From contig CM071568.1 in the NCBI GenBank assembly GCA_036426205.1, positions 225,286,239 to 225,350,238 of the forward strand: 64,000 bases of DNA, written 5' to 3'. Made by a program: the position numbers and the translations under genes. The DNA is from Ascaphus truei (taxonomy: Eukaryota; Chordata; Amphibia; Anura; Ascaphidae). A model generated the notes under the pieces. That model did not search any database, had not been told where the DNA came from, and was given only the letters and a program-made list of their open reading frames with translations. Shown in pieces: positions 25,680 to 36,333 of the stretch (positions within the stretch are counted from its first letter, which is position 1; every line of letters starts with the position of its first letter).

Positions 25680-26376
25680 TTATGCTTCCTTGCAACCATT
25701 TAGAAAAGCACAATGCTTCCTTTTTTGAAATAGACAGCTATGGTGTGATGAATGGGAAGCAGGATCTTTTGCTGATCCATCACGGGAGAACAATTACATT
25801 GCTTTCAACCTATAGAACGTCTGCATTTATTAAAACAACAATGGCAAGAGATAATCCCCCTTTCAGTCCTAGTTGCCCCCTGTTTTTAACTCCTTGTCAT
25901 AGCAGCAGTGTTTTATGGGTTGTTTGTTCCAAGTAAAGATAGGACAAAGGGGTATTTTTCCAAGATGTAAAGGGAATTCATGTTTCCAGTGAAACTGAAA
26001 GTCTATGCTAGGGAAAATATACAACCATTAAAAATTACATAACTGCTTTATAAGATAACTCGACAAAGATGCCTGAAGTAGCACATTGTACATACGAAAC
26101 GTCAGGACTGCTTAGATGACAGTGAGACAAACTACCAATTAAAGCAATGTTTCAAATCCTCAGTGAGGACAATCCAAGTTAAGACCAGGGTAATAAAGCC
26201 TTTGGATTTTTTTAGAAGATAGTTTACAAACCACAACCTTGCTTTTATGCTTAAAATATAAATGCCAAGTACATAGACATTTTTGATTACATGTGTGTTG
26301 TGGCCTTTGTGCAACTTCCTGACATTACAACACAAATGAATAATCAGTTGAAGTTGTTGCTTAATAGTCTTACACA
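25680..26376. other. No gene seen
   Basis: No convincing exon. The stretch near 26070-26105 (TGCCTGAAGTAG ... ATACGAAACGTCAGG) is a variant of the GAAACG module found in other repeats of this window. Confidence 0.45.
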
Positions 26377-27156
26377 TGTAGACCCCCTAGGGGGACTACT
26401 AATTCTATAAGGGGTTAACAGCCTTAATTGGTTAACTGTGTGGGCTCACTGAGGTAACTTCCCTCCCCATCACGTGATGTAGGGTGACTATGCAGAAGGG
26501 ATGCCACTCGCTTGTATGTCTTGTGACCAGTGATGTCACTATAGGGAGATAGAAGGGTATATACTGTATAGCTCCTCCGAATGTTCTAGAAGCCGGTTTT
26601 TCAGAGTTCTGACTGGGGTCCTCATTGAAAGTCTTGTAAATAGGTTTGTGTGTTAAGTTTGTTGTGTTCAGTGCCCTTTACGTAAGAGCCAGTAGTAATG
26701 GTCCGAGATTGTTCTCACTATTTAAAAGGAGGAAGCAGGCTTAGTAACTCAGGATGAATGTTTGAATCGGCCCAACTGGAAAGTTCCTAGTGCAATCCTG
26801 ATCCAATGGGTATGGCAGAAGTATGCAGTACATAGTGTGCGTATTGTTAAACTCAAAGCCCAAAGTGTATTCCATGAAAGACCCATCCGATATGGGGCAT
26901 TACTAACTCTATGCAAGAGACTGCCAATTTAAACCTTACTATGGGTAACAAGCGAAGTACCTCCCCAGCGTATGAGTGAGAGCTACAAAGGGGACGAAGC
27001 CCAGATAAATCAAGTTCCTCCCTAGGTACAAAGGGGATGAAGTTCAGAGTATTATGTTTTGCCACAAGTTTCTGTCAAATGAAATGTATATCAATACCTG
27101 TGCAGCCTTATAGACGGATACAAAATAAAACGCCATTGATGTTTTATAAAAGTTCC
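26377..27156 (+). mobile_element. Possible LTR
   Basis: It starts TGTAGACCCCCTAGGGGGAC and has a TATATA box near 26559 and AATAAA at 27124-27129. TGGCGCCCATCC follows at 27157 and resembles a retroviral primer-binding site. The interval between AATAAA and the site is short and the end lacks CA, so the right boundary is doubtful. Confidence 0.45.
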
Positions 27157-27206
27157 TGGCGCCCATCCATTTTCGATCTGCTTATTCACGCCCAGCCTGC
27201 ACCTAC

Positions 27207-27399
27207 CTGTACCCAGCACCATGAACAGGTATGAGAGACTGAGCACTGCCATGTATATAGTCAATCCGATGTAAACTCCTTTGAAGTTTGGAGCTGGGTA
27301 GAGAGGCTTACATACAGATGTGTCAAGTGTAAATAGCTTTTTCTTTTTTGTCTTTAGAAGATTTTCATTAGCGTGTTCAGAAGTGCGATAGCAAACCAT
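27207..27399 (-). other. Possible exon fragment with one membrane segment
   Basis: On the minus strand an open frame from an ATG at 27399 encodes about 64 residues. They include a cysteine-containing stretch (CKPLYPAPNFKG) followed by a hydrophobic segment (VYIGLTIYMAVLSLSYLFMV). It stops exactly at a strong donor, ACAG/GTAGGT, at 27207/27206. No good acceptor with a pyrimidine tract is visible upstream, so it would have to be a first coding exon or chance. I do not recognise the family. It lies next to the possible LTR end, so it could also be repeat-derived. Confidence 0.25.
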
Positions 27400-28052
27400 G
27401 AAACCAATTCTTTACATGTCTGTGCTCTCAGAAGCATTGTGTCCTATAGAAGTTGCTGCGAAGCAAAATGTACATTTTGATGGTTATAGCTTCTAACAAT
27501 ATTTCTTTAAAATAGATTACTGTGATGTAAATCCCCAGACTGTGTCTTGAACAATATCAGCCCCGAGTCATTTTGGTTCAATTATTTTTAACCTTTTAAG
27601 ATTTGAGGTTCTTTTCCTTGTTAATGAAATGTAACCTCTGTAGCATGGATTTAAACTTGCAGCCTCCATAGAGTGTCTTGGTTATGACAGGTGTTGCCTC
27701 AGGCAGTGGAGCTAACAGTGTAAAGTAGCAATGATGTCCTTTTTTACAGACATTATCAATGCAACTATCGTTATGTGTCTTATTAAAATAACCAATCTCC
27801 CTGTCAAGAAGCAGTTAAGCGGTTTTGACTAGGGGGAAGAAACGGCATCTTGCCACTGGTTTTATAGGCAAGTTTTTTATTTTTTATTTAAAGCGGTAAA
27901 GAAATAGTAAACAATAATCCTAGATTTGGAAAAAATCAATGTGGATAAAAAACCATGAATGGATGAATAAAAACTGTATACTCAAATCAAGAATAGCACT
28001 CTTTGCAGGATACTGGCAGCCTTCTCCGTGGAACCAACATCCTCCCAGTAGA

Positions 28053-28567
28053 TCTATAAAAACGAAAAAAGAGCGCCAGATCCTAGTGCAATATGTAAAA
28101 TAATATCATTTAATATACAAAAAAGAGTCCAACAATTTAAAACACACAAACAACATGAATAAAAGAGCATTTTATGAGTAATACTCATGCACCAAAACAC
28201 AGGAACTCTGCTGCTCTACTCACACGCATCTCCACTGCACACGATCAGGACACGATCAAAACCCCTTTGAGCCACCGTCCAGCAGGAACTCCAGTATTGA
28301 GAAAGAAGTGACTAGGAGAAGTGACACGATACTGAGTTCTGCTGGAGGTGGCTAGAAGGGTTTTGATCGTGTCCTGATCGTGTGCAGTGGAGAGGCGTGT
28401 GAGCAGAGCGCCGAGTTCTGTGTTGGTGCATGAGTATACTCATAAAATGCAATTTTATTCATGTTGTTTGTGAGTTTTAAATTGTTGGACTCTTTTTTGT
28501 ATATTAAATGATATTATTTTACATATTGCACTAGGATCGGGCGCTCTCTTTTTTCGTTTCTATAGAC
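28053..28567. repeat. Large palindrome (foldback element), about 250-bp arms
   Basis: The left arm begins TCTATAAAAACGAAAAAAGA and the right arm ends CTTTTTTCGTTTCTATAGA. Inner landmarks match in mirror order: ATTGCACTAGGATC, AATATCATTTAATATACAAA, GGACACGATCAAAACCC. The arms meet near 28300-28320. No coding capacity or clear target duplication. Confidence 0.85.
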
Positions 28568-28824
28568 ATCCAGTGAATGTTAGGTGATTTCAAAGTGTTC
28601 GATCTCCCTGAACTTCTGCTGTGCAGAAAGCACTCGATATAGAGGATGGCACCTTCCTCTTTAGTTCAGGAAGGGCTCTAGGGTTAGATCGTATGTGGTA
28701 TACTGTATCCCATTATTTTTTAGAAGTCAATGGGTTAACTCAATTCCCATTGTAGGGTGTACAACAGGGACGTGCTGTTCCCATGCTTTCTACAATGTAT
28801 AGGAGCTGAAGCACAGGAGATGTA

Positions 28825-29593
28825 TGTAACGGTGTTTCCCTGGGCCTGCCATCGTGACCCATATGTAAGGAAAGCCCCCAATTACATGGATGTGTATGTT
28901 GTGGTGCACCTGCTGGCTTACAGGACTCATGGTCTCGATGGTTGGGTATGGGGAATATCACCATGACAAGCGTCTGAGGTAGTGTCTCTGAGTCTACTCA
29001 CATTGCTGCAGCGCCTCCGCCCCATCAGGATCTGCCTGCCGCAGGGTATGTATCTGACGGGGAACTCCTTGTGGTACCTCCTTCTGCAGAATGACTCCAC
29101 ACTCACTCAGAAGGGATGTAGTGAACAAGGGCATCTTATTTGCATCGATTAGCAGAACTGCCCCTATAGCGGTCGTGCCCGCCGCTCATCTTGTTGAGGG
29201 CCCCCTCAGAAGGTTCTCCTCTTAATAGAGTGGCTCACCTCTCCCCTAAGGGAGATCACCATCTGTGTCAGGTCCCTGAACACAGTGTGTAATCAGCTTG
29301 CAATAGAATCTGACAGCCTTGAACTGCGCAGACACTTCCCTGAACTAGAACATCACTCCTACAGAACACACTAACTTTGGCAGTACTGTGTCTTATATAG
29401 ACTCCGAAAACAGACACACCTCTGTGTCACTAACAGTGGACACAGAGCATGTTGTCACTTCCCTGGTTACATATGACACCTCACCAGGTTGTGAGGGCAA
29501 ACCTCCATGATTGTTGCTGGCAACCCTGCATACTTACCAGGCTTACTGCCAGCATGAGAAAGGAGCTGTACACCATTTTTACATGTGGCTACA
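28825..29593 (-). mobile_element. 3' LTR (left copy)
   Basis: Read on the minus strand it begins TGTAGCCACATGTAAAAATG directly after the purine tract AGGGGGAGAA and ends CCGTTACA. A TATATAAG box lies near 29394-29400. The poly(A) signal is AATAAG where the other LTR has AATAAA. Compared with the right LTR it has many 1-2-base deletions. Confidence 0.8.
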
Positions 29594-29603
29594 TTCTCCC
29601 CCT
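29594..29603 (-). promoter_or_regulatory. Polypurine tract
   Basis: AGGGGGAGAA on the minus strand lies immediately before the TGTAGCC start of the 3' LTR, the position where plus-strand DNA synthesis is primed in LTR elements. Confidence 0.75.
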
Positions 29604-29791
29604 GGTGAAACCCAACGGCCCGGCTGGGATGTAAATTTGTGGAAACTTCTTCCAGGTAGCACTGCAACACACAATAGAACACATATTTATCATGGCAGTA
29701 CATTATTTCACACATCAAAGTTTCTACAAAACATAATTGCATACAGTACATTCTGACCTGCAGACTGCATTGCTCCTAAGGAGAACCCACA

Positions 29792-32560
29792 TTAATAATA
29801 GTGCCTAGGGTCTGGTTTCTGCACCTCCCTACCATTGGCATCTTTTACAGTCACACTGTATGCTCTAGGCGGCCCATTTTCTGGCCGGTACTCCATCCTA
29901 TTCATGAAAATGTTGCGCCCAACACTCCACACTCTCATAAGATGGGAGATTCGCTCCTCAGTTTTAAAACTGAATAGCCACCTGATTTGCCCATGATGTA
30001 TTCTTGCACAGTCTCCCTCAACCACACGTCCCTATTATCCTCAATCTCCTGCATTAAGGGTTCAGGCACGTAGGGGTACTCTAGGCCATGTGATTTTTTT
30101 GTACTTGGTTACAATGGCTCTTTCAGCCCTGCTAGTTCGTATTAATTTCTTATTGCCTGCCCTGCTTGGCAGTACCCACGACAACGGCTCATCGGGCTCG
30201 ACTAGGTCACGGAATATAGATGACCCTCGGGGAGTGACTACCCCCGTTTGGATATCATGTCACCGTATCCGGAGCTCTTCTAAGTGCTCTTCTTCAGAGA
30301 ACTCTCCTATCTCCCACCAGTAGTCCACTACTCCATCCCTCCTTAATATGGAACGGGTACGGTCCATCCATGCCTCATATCCCTCAAACATGGGCGCCCA
30401 CCACCTGGTTTCCTTCTTCTGTGCCCATTCAGTGACTACTACCTTAGGCTCACTTTCCTCCGGTTCTCCCCCCGAAGAAATCCCGGATGTCCCGGTGGAC
30501 CTCGAATTAGATCCAAGGCGCTTAGGCCTACACCTTACATTTACAGCACTATTACCATCGCTGGTACAGGACGACATTTTCCGCAATGACATTTCCCTCC
30601 CCGATCCCTCGACAGAGGTGAAACAGTCCCCCCAGTCCAAATTCGAACCAGTCCGTTCATCGGATGTGTCCCGTGACTCCCCAGACAACCCTTGGCTCGA
30701 CTGGGACCCAGATGAGGAGGTGACAGGGGCAGGGGTTTTAACTAGGGCTGGGGGCTGGGCATAGGGAAACGCTAGAGGCCGATGCGGGACTACGACCCGC
30801 AGCTTCTCGATACCGCGGCCGGTACCAGCAGGTTGGGATTCAGGCTCACCCGTCTCCTGGTTCCCAGGCTTCCGCAGGGCCTGCCAGCTCTTTCCCTTCC
30901 CGGATCCAGGCGACCTGGTACAGCACGGCGGTCGCGACGGTGCGGCCATCTTCCATCCGGTTCCACAGTGTCCGCCGAAAGTGATGTCATCAGTTTCTGG
31001 GGATGAGGCGCTGCCATCTTGGGTTGGGTTCCCAACTGGAACCTCTTCTTCCACAATGACATCCGCCACCGGAATTGAAGGTTCTGCTCTCCGTTACGCT
31101 TAGGCCATGGCTGGGCCTTCCTTCGCCGTCGCCATCGGGGCCTGTGGAGGGTAAGGGTGTGTCTCACCGCTCCTTCGGCTCGGGATGGTGTCGTCTCCGC
31201 CTTCCACGTTGGAAGTCACCACGGCCGTGGGACTCCTCCACTCCGGTTGTCTCCGCACATGTGATCTCGGCACCTCGAGACTCAGCTCCGCTGCTTTGCA
31301 GGTAAGGGCGGGTTCTTTTACAGCTCCGCTGCAGTGGTCCGCCGATAGGCGCATCACCACCGATGTCGGGCTGGCTGGTTGTTCGTCCGAAGATGCAGAC
31401 TCCGACTCAGGTAGTGGCACTCCCGCAGGGGACCGACAGTGAGGTTCCAGGTTCTCACTGCGGTAGCAGGCCCCGATCTCTTTAGGCTCTGTTGCAATCA
31501 TCAACAGCGATCCCCATTCTCCGGGATCAGCTTGCTCTTCCTTGACTTTGGGCGAGGCTTCAGCCGTCAGCTTGGCCATTTCTCCGCCTGCCTCCGCGGT
31601 ATGCCCCGGCACAAAGGGCTGCACGGCCCACAGATAATGGATGCCACATTGGGGACACCTTGCCGTGGTACTGGCTTCTCCACCCGGCAATCGGCACTGC
31701 ATACACAGGCATCGTATCGTCTCGGTGTCACCCGCTTTGATCACCAGGAAGCATCCTGGCAACGAGTAGGGGTGAGCTGAAATGTCCATTTCTTTCTCGC
31801 TTGTAGCACTGGTTACAGGGGACACTTTACACAGTGGTCTTGCCTGTTCACCATCTCTTCGCAACTGAAGGGCAGGGGTCGTTCCTTTAACTCCTCCCTC
31901 AGCTAGCTCCGCTCTCATTTGGCAAAGGTGGAGATCCCTCCCCCTGGTAGATATTAGGGGAGGGTTCCATAGATTCACTGGGTGACCCAGCACTGGCTCT
32001 GAGCCTGTCACAGTCCAGGAGGGCGCGGCCACAGCTTTCGCGCCATACCCCCCAGCAGGGTGGGGTTCTCTTTTTGGCGCCAATCCCGGCCAACTCTCTG
32101 CAACTTTAGCATTTGCAGAATTCTCTGCACTCGGCCCACGCGGTCTCCCAGGGAAGTGTGAACCGCAATCTTGGTTTGCACGCCCATTCACAATAGCAAC
32201 TGAGGTAGATCTTTGTATAGGGATCACCATCTGGCAATCAGGTTCTCCATCCACACCACACATAAGCACAATGTCCTCAACACTGTCCTCCAGGGTAGCA
32301 CCCCGGGATCCTAGGCAGGACAAAAACGGTGCGGCCACCGCCTTGGCACCACTCCACAACAGACTTGCAAAAGTTCCTTCTGCAGCTCTCTCTTCTGTGG
32401 CATACACACCACGTGCGCTCCCTCCATCAGCCGCGGTCCGCCACCTTGGACTCTCCGCACCGCGTGGAGCTTCTCTACTTGTGGTCGCCATCTTTACTCT
32501 GTAATTTCTATTATCACACATGGTGCTCCTTTCTGTGGGGCAGCTGCCATTTCGATGCAA
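29792..32560 (-). pseudogene. Long LTR-element ORF, copy 1 (unrecognised Gag-like protein)
   Basis: From the ATG at 32560 the frame stays open for 486 codons, then meets stops at 31100-31102 and 31094-31096. It resumes in the same frame for about 270 codons to a stop at 30260. Similar-looking coding then continues, with frameshifts, to about 29792, so the original product was probably around 900 residues. The first part is rich in Ala, Gly, Ser and Pro. A zinc-ribbon-like Cys set lies at residues 284-289 (CLCMQC) and 302-305 (CPQC). A short repeat GAKAVAAP occurs near residues 71 and 174. The C-terminal part has Trp-rich text (WWAPMFEGYEAW). I recognise no family. By position it corresponds to gag, but no capsid signature is certain. 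Confidence 0.6.
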
Positions 32561-32945
32561 TAAAGAATGCCACGATGCACCACCTACGTGTATCTAATGT
32601 ACGTTTGACTCATGTTTCACTACCTCAGGCTAGGCTCACTCTCTCAGTGTATGCTGTGTCCACCTCCCTCCAGTCTGCGCTCTGCGGTAAGTGTCCTGGC
32701 TCCTGGCTAGAGTATTCTGGCTTCTCCCATGCAGTACTAGGGTGTCTACCTACTGTTGGCCACCACTAACGCAGATCCACTCCAGAATTCCTGACCCGAG
32801 TTATCCAGGCTATCCCTTCAGGCATCCTACGACTAGCTGCCTCAAGGTGACTAGAACAGCTATAGCCCTGACCCCAGACCCACTGTACTCCTCTCAGGAT
32901 CCTAGGTTGTACTTTGCGAGCTGACAATTCCATCACACTCCTGAC

Positions 32946-32964
32946 TACCCCTCCCCCCCCCCCC
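32946..32964. repeat. C-run junction of the internal tandem duplication
   Basis: The left copy's leader ends CTGACTACCCCT, and the sequence then passes through a C-run of about 17 into GAAGAAATCCCGG. At 30466-30478 that second phrase follows TTCTCCCCCC, and at 35436 the first phrase continues into AGGCTCCG. The duplicated unit of about 2.49 kb was therefore joined at a short C-rich match. Confidence 0.8.
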
Positions 32965-35049
32965 CGAAGAAATCCCGGATGTCCCTGTGGACCTCGAATT
33001 AGATCCAAGGCGCTTAGGCCAAACCTTACATTTACAGCACTATTACCATCACTGGTACAGGAGGACATTTTCCGCAACGACATTTCCCTCCCTGATCCCT
33101 CGTCAGAGGTGAAACAGTCCCCCCAGTCCAAATTTGAACCAGTCCGTTCATCGGATGTGTCCCGTGACTCCCCAGACAACCCTTGGCTTGACTGGGACCC
33201 AGATGAGGAGGTGACATGGGCAGGGGTTTTAACTAGGGCCGGGGGCTGGGCATAGGGAAACGCTAGAGGCCGCTGCGGGACTACGACCCGCAGCTTCTCG
33301 ATACCGCAGCTGGTACCAGCAGGTTAGGATTCAGGCTCACCCGTCTCCTGGTTCCCAGGCTTCCGCAGGGCCTGCCAGCTCTTTCCCTTCCCGGATCCAG
33401 GCGACCTGGTACAGCACGGCGGTCGCGAGGCCGCGGCCATCTTCCATCCGGTTCCGCAGTGTCCGCCGGAAGTGATGTCATCAGTTTCTGGGGATGAAGC
33501 GCCGCCATCTTGGGTTGGGTTCCCAACCGGAACCTCTTCTTCCACAACGACATCCGCCGCCGGAAGTGAAGGTTCTGCCCTCCGTTCCGCTTGGGCCTTG
33601 GCTGGGCCTTCCTTCGCTGTCGCCATCGGTGCCTGTGGAGGGTAAGGGTGTGTCTCACCGCTCCTTCAGCTCGGGATGGTGTCGTCTCCGCCTTCCGCGT
33701 TGGAAGTCACCACGGCCGTGGGACTCCTCCGCTCCGGTTGTCTCCGCACAGGTGATCTCGGCACCTCGACTCAGCTCCGCTACTTTGCAGGTAAGGGCGG
33801 GTTCTTTTACAGCTCCGCTGCCGTGGTCCGCCGGTAGGCGCATCACCACCGATGTCGGGCTGGCTTGTTCTTCGTCCGAAGATGCAGACTCCGACTCAGG
33901 TAGTGGCACTCTCGCAGGGGACCGTCAGTGAGGTTCCAGGTTCTCACTGCGGTAGCAGGCCCCGATCTCTTTAGGCTCTGTTGCGATCATCAACAGCGAT
34001 CCCCATTCTCCGGGATCAGCTTGCTCTTCCTTGACTTTGGGCGAGGCTTCAGCCATCAGCTTGGCTGTCTCTGCTCCCGCCTCCACGGTATACCCCGGCA
34101 CAAAGGGCTGCACGGCCCACTGATAATGGATGCCACATTGGGGACACCTTGCCGTGGTACTGGCCTCTCCACCCGGCAATCGGCACTGCATACACAGGCA
34201 TCGTATCGTCTCGGTGTCACCCGCCTTAATCACCAGGAAGCCTCCTGGCAACGAGTAGGGGTGAGCTGAAATGTCCATTTCTTTCTCACTTGTAGCGCTG
34301 GTTACAGGGGACACTTTGCACAGTGGTCTTGCCTGTTCACCAGCTCCTCGCAACTGAAGGGCAGGGGCCGTTCCTTTAACTCCTCCCTTAGCTAGCTCCA
34401 CTCTCATTTGGCAAAGGTAGAGATCCCTCCCCCTGGTAGATATTAGGGGAGGGTCCCATAGATTCACTGGGTGACCCTGCACTGGCTCTGAGCCTGTCAC
34501 AGTCCAGGAGGGCGCGGCCACCGCTTTCGCGCCACAACCCCCAGCAGGGTGGGGTTCTTTACTTGGCGCCAATCCCGGACAACTTCTTGCAATCTTTGCA
34601 TTTGCAGAATTCTCTGCACTAGGTCCACGCGGTCTCCCAGGGAAGCGGAAACCGCCATCTTGGTTTGCACGGCCATTCACAATAGCAACTGAGGTAGATC
34701 TTTGTATAGGGATCACCGTCTGGGAATCAGGTTCTCCATCCGCACCACACATAAACACAATGTCCTCAACACTGTCCTCCAGGGTAGCACCCCGGGATCC
34801 TAGGCAGGACAAAAACGGCGCGGCCACAGCCTTGGCGCCACTCCACAACAGACTTGCAAAAGTCCCTTCTGCAGCTCTCTCTTCTGTGGCATACACACCA
34901 CGTGCGCTCCCTCCATCAGCCGCGGTCCGCCACCTTGGACTCTCCGCACCACGCGGAGCTTCTCTACTTGCGGTCGCCATCTTTACTCTGTAATTTCTAT
35001 TATCACGCATGGTGCTCGTCTCTGCGGGGCAGCTGCCATTTCGATGCAA
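32965..35049 (-). pseudogene. Long LTR-element ORF, copy 2 (damaged)
   Basis: This is the tandem copy of the frame at 29792-32560, close in sequence throughout. It opens at the ATG at 35049 and runs 374 codons to a TGA at 33925-33927, where copy 1 has a Cys codon. The frame resumes, is shifted by a 2-base deletion near 33767, and continues in another frame through 33626-33324. Where copy 1 has stops at 31094-31102, copy 2 has sense codons. The unit ends at the C-run, so it lacks the C-terminal 80 or so residues. Confidence 0.65.
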
Positions 35050-35537
35050 TAAAGAATGCCACGATGCACCACCTACATGTATCTAATGTATGTTTTACTC
35101 ATGCTTCACTACCTAAGGCTCGGCTCACTCTCTCAGTTTATGCTGTGTCTACCTTCCTCCAGTATGTGCTCTGTGGTAAGTGTCCTGGCTCCTGGCTAGA
35201 GTACTCTGGCTTCTCCCATGCAGTACTAGGGAGTCTACCTACTGTTGGCCATCACTAACGCAGATCCTCTCCAGAATTCCTGACCCGAGTTATCCGGGCT
35301 ATCCCTTCAGGCATCCTACGACTAGCTGCCTCAAGGTGACTAGGACAGCTATAGCCCTGGCTCCAGACCCACTGTACTCCTCTCAGGATCCTAGGTTGTA
35401 CTTTGCGAGCTGACAATTCCATCACACTCCTGACTACCCCTAGGCTCCGTCTCCATACACAGCACTGACTGGCAGCATACACTCTCCCTGTTTCCTAGTG
35501 TGCCCAGCAAAAGCCTGTCCTGTTGATAGGTATCTCA

Positions 35538-35549
35538 GCAGCGCCTCCA
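35538..35549 (-). promoter_or_regulatory. Primer-binding site (probable)
   Basis: TGGAGGCGCTGC on the minus strand starts two bases after the LTR end CCGTTACA, the canonical spacing for a tRNA primer site. I cannot say with certainty which tRNA it matches. Confidence 0.65.
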
Positions 35550-35551
35550 AC

Positions 35552-36332
35552 TGTAACGGTGTTTTTACTGGGCCCTGCCTATCCTGACCCATATGTAAGG
35601 AAAGCCCCCAATTACATGGATGTGTATGTTGTGGTGCACCTGCTGGCTTACAGGACTCATGAGTCTCCCGCTGGTTGGTATGGGGAATATCACCATGACA
35701 GGCGTCTGAGGTAGTGTCTCTGAGTTCTACTCACATTCGATGCAGCGCCTCCACCCCATCAGGATCTCTGCTGCCGCAGGGGGATTTATCTGACGGGGAA
35801 CTCCTCTGTGGTACCTCCTTCTGCAGAATGACTCCACACTCACACAGAAGGGATGTAGTGAACAAGGGCATCTTTATTTGCATCTGATTAGGCAGACTGC
35901 CTCTCATAGCGGTCGTGCTCAGCCGCTCATCTTGTTGAGGTCCCCCTTCAGAAGGTTCCTCCTCTCTTAATAGAGTTGGCTCACCTCTCCCCTAAAGGAT
36001 ATCACCATCTGTGTCAGGTCCCTGAACACAGTGTGTAATCAGCTTGCACTAGAATCTGACAGCCTTGAACTGCTGCAGACACTTCCCCTGAACTAGAACA
36101 TCACTCCTACAGAACACACTAACTTTTGGCAGTGCTGTGTCTTATATAGACTCAGAAAACAGACACACCTCTGTGTCACTAACAGTGGACACAGAGCATG
36201 TTGTCACTTCCCTGGTTACATATGACACCTCACCAGGTTGTAAGGGCAAACCTCCATGATTGTTGCTGGCAACCCTGCATACTTACCAGGCTTACTGCCA
36301 GCATGAGAAAGGAGCTGTACACCATTTTTACA
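35552..36332 (-). mobile_element. 5' LTR (right copy)
   Basis: Read on the minus strand it has a TATATAAG box (36141-36148) and AATAAA (35873-35878), and it ends CCGTTACA. Its outer end stops at the TGTAAAAATGG point and is followed by unrelated sequence, so about 10 bp present in the other LTR are missing. A second TGGAGGCGCTGC is embedded in its U5-like part at 35742-35753. Confidence 0.75.
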
Positions 36333-36333
36333 T

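Larger units (their letters stand above)
28825..36332 (-). mobile_element. LTR retroelement without recognisable pol, minus orientation, tandemly duplicated inside
   Basis: Two direct repeats (28825-29593 and 35552-36332) bound an internal region read on the minus strand. It runs 5' LTR on the right, primer-binding site at 35538-35549, leader, a long reading frame, an internal tandem copy of leader plus frame, polypurine tract at 29594-29603, then 3' LTR. I see no protease, reverse transcriptase, RNase H, integrase or envelope motif in any frame. It may be a non-autonomous element moved by a relative's enzymes. The right LTR lacks its outer ~10 bp and no target duplication matches. The long frame is broken in both copies. 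Confidence 0.75.

Noticed and set aside
30090..35258. Plus-strand frames of 77-146 codons across the LTR element
   Set aside because: They are shadows of the longer minus-strand frame, and the LTR, TATA, poly(A) and primer-site signals all point to the minus strand.
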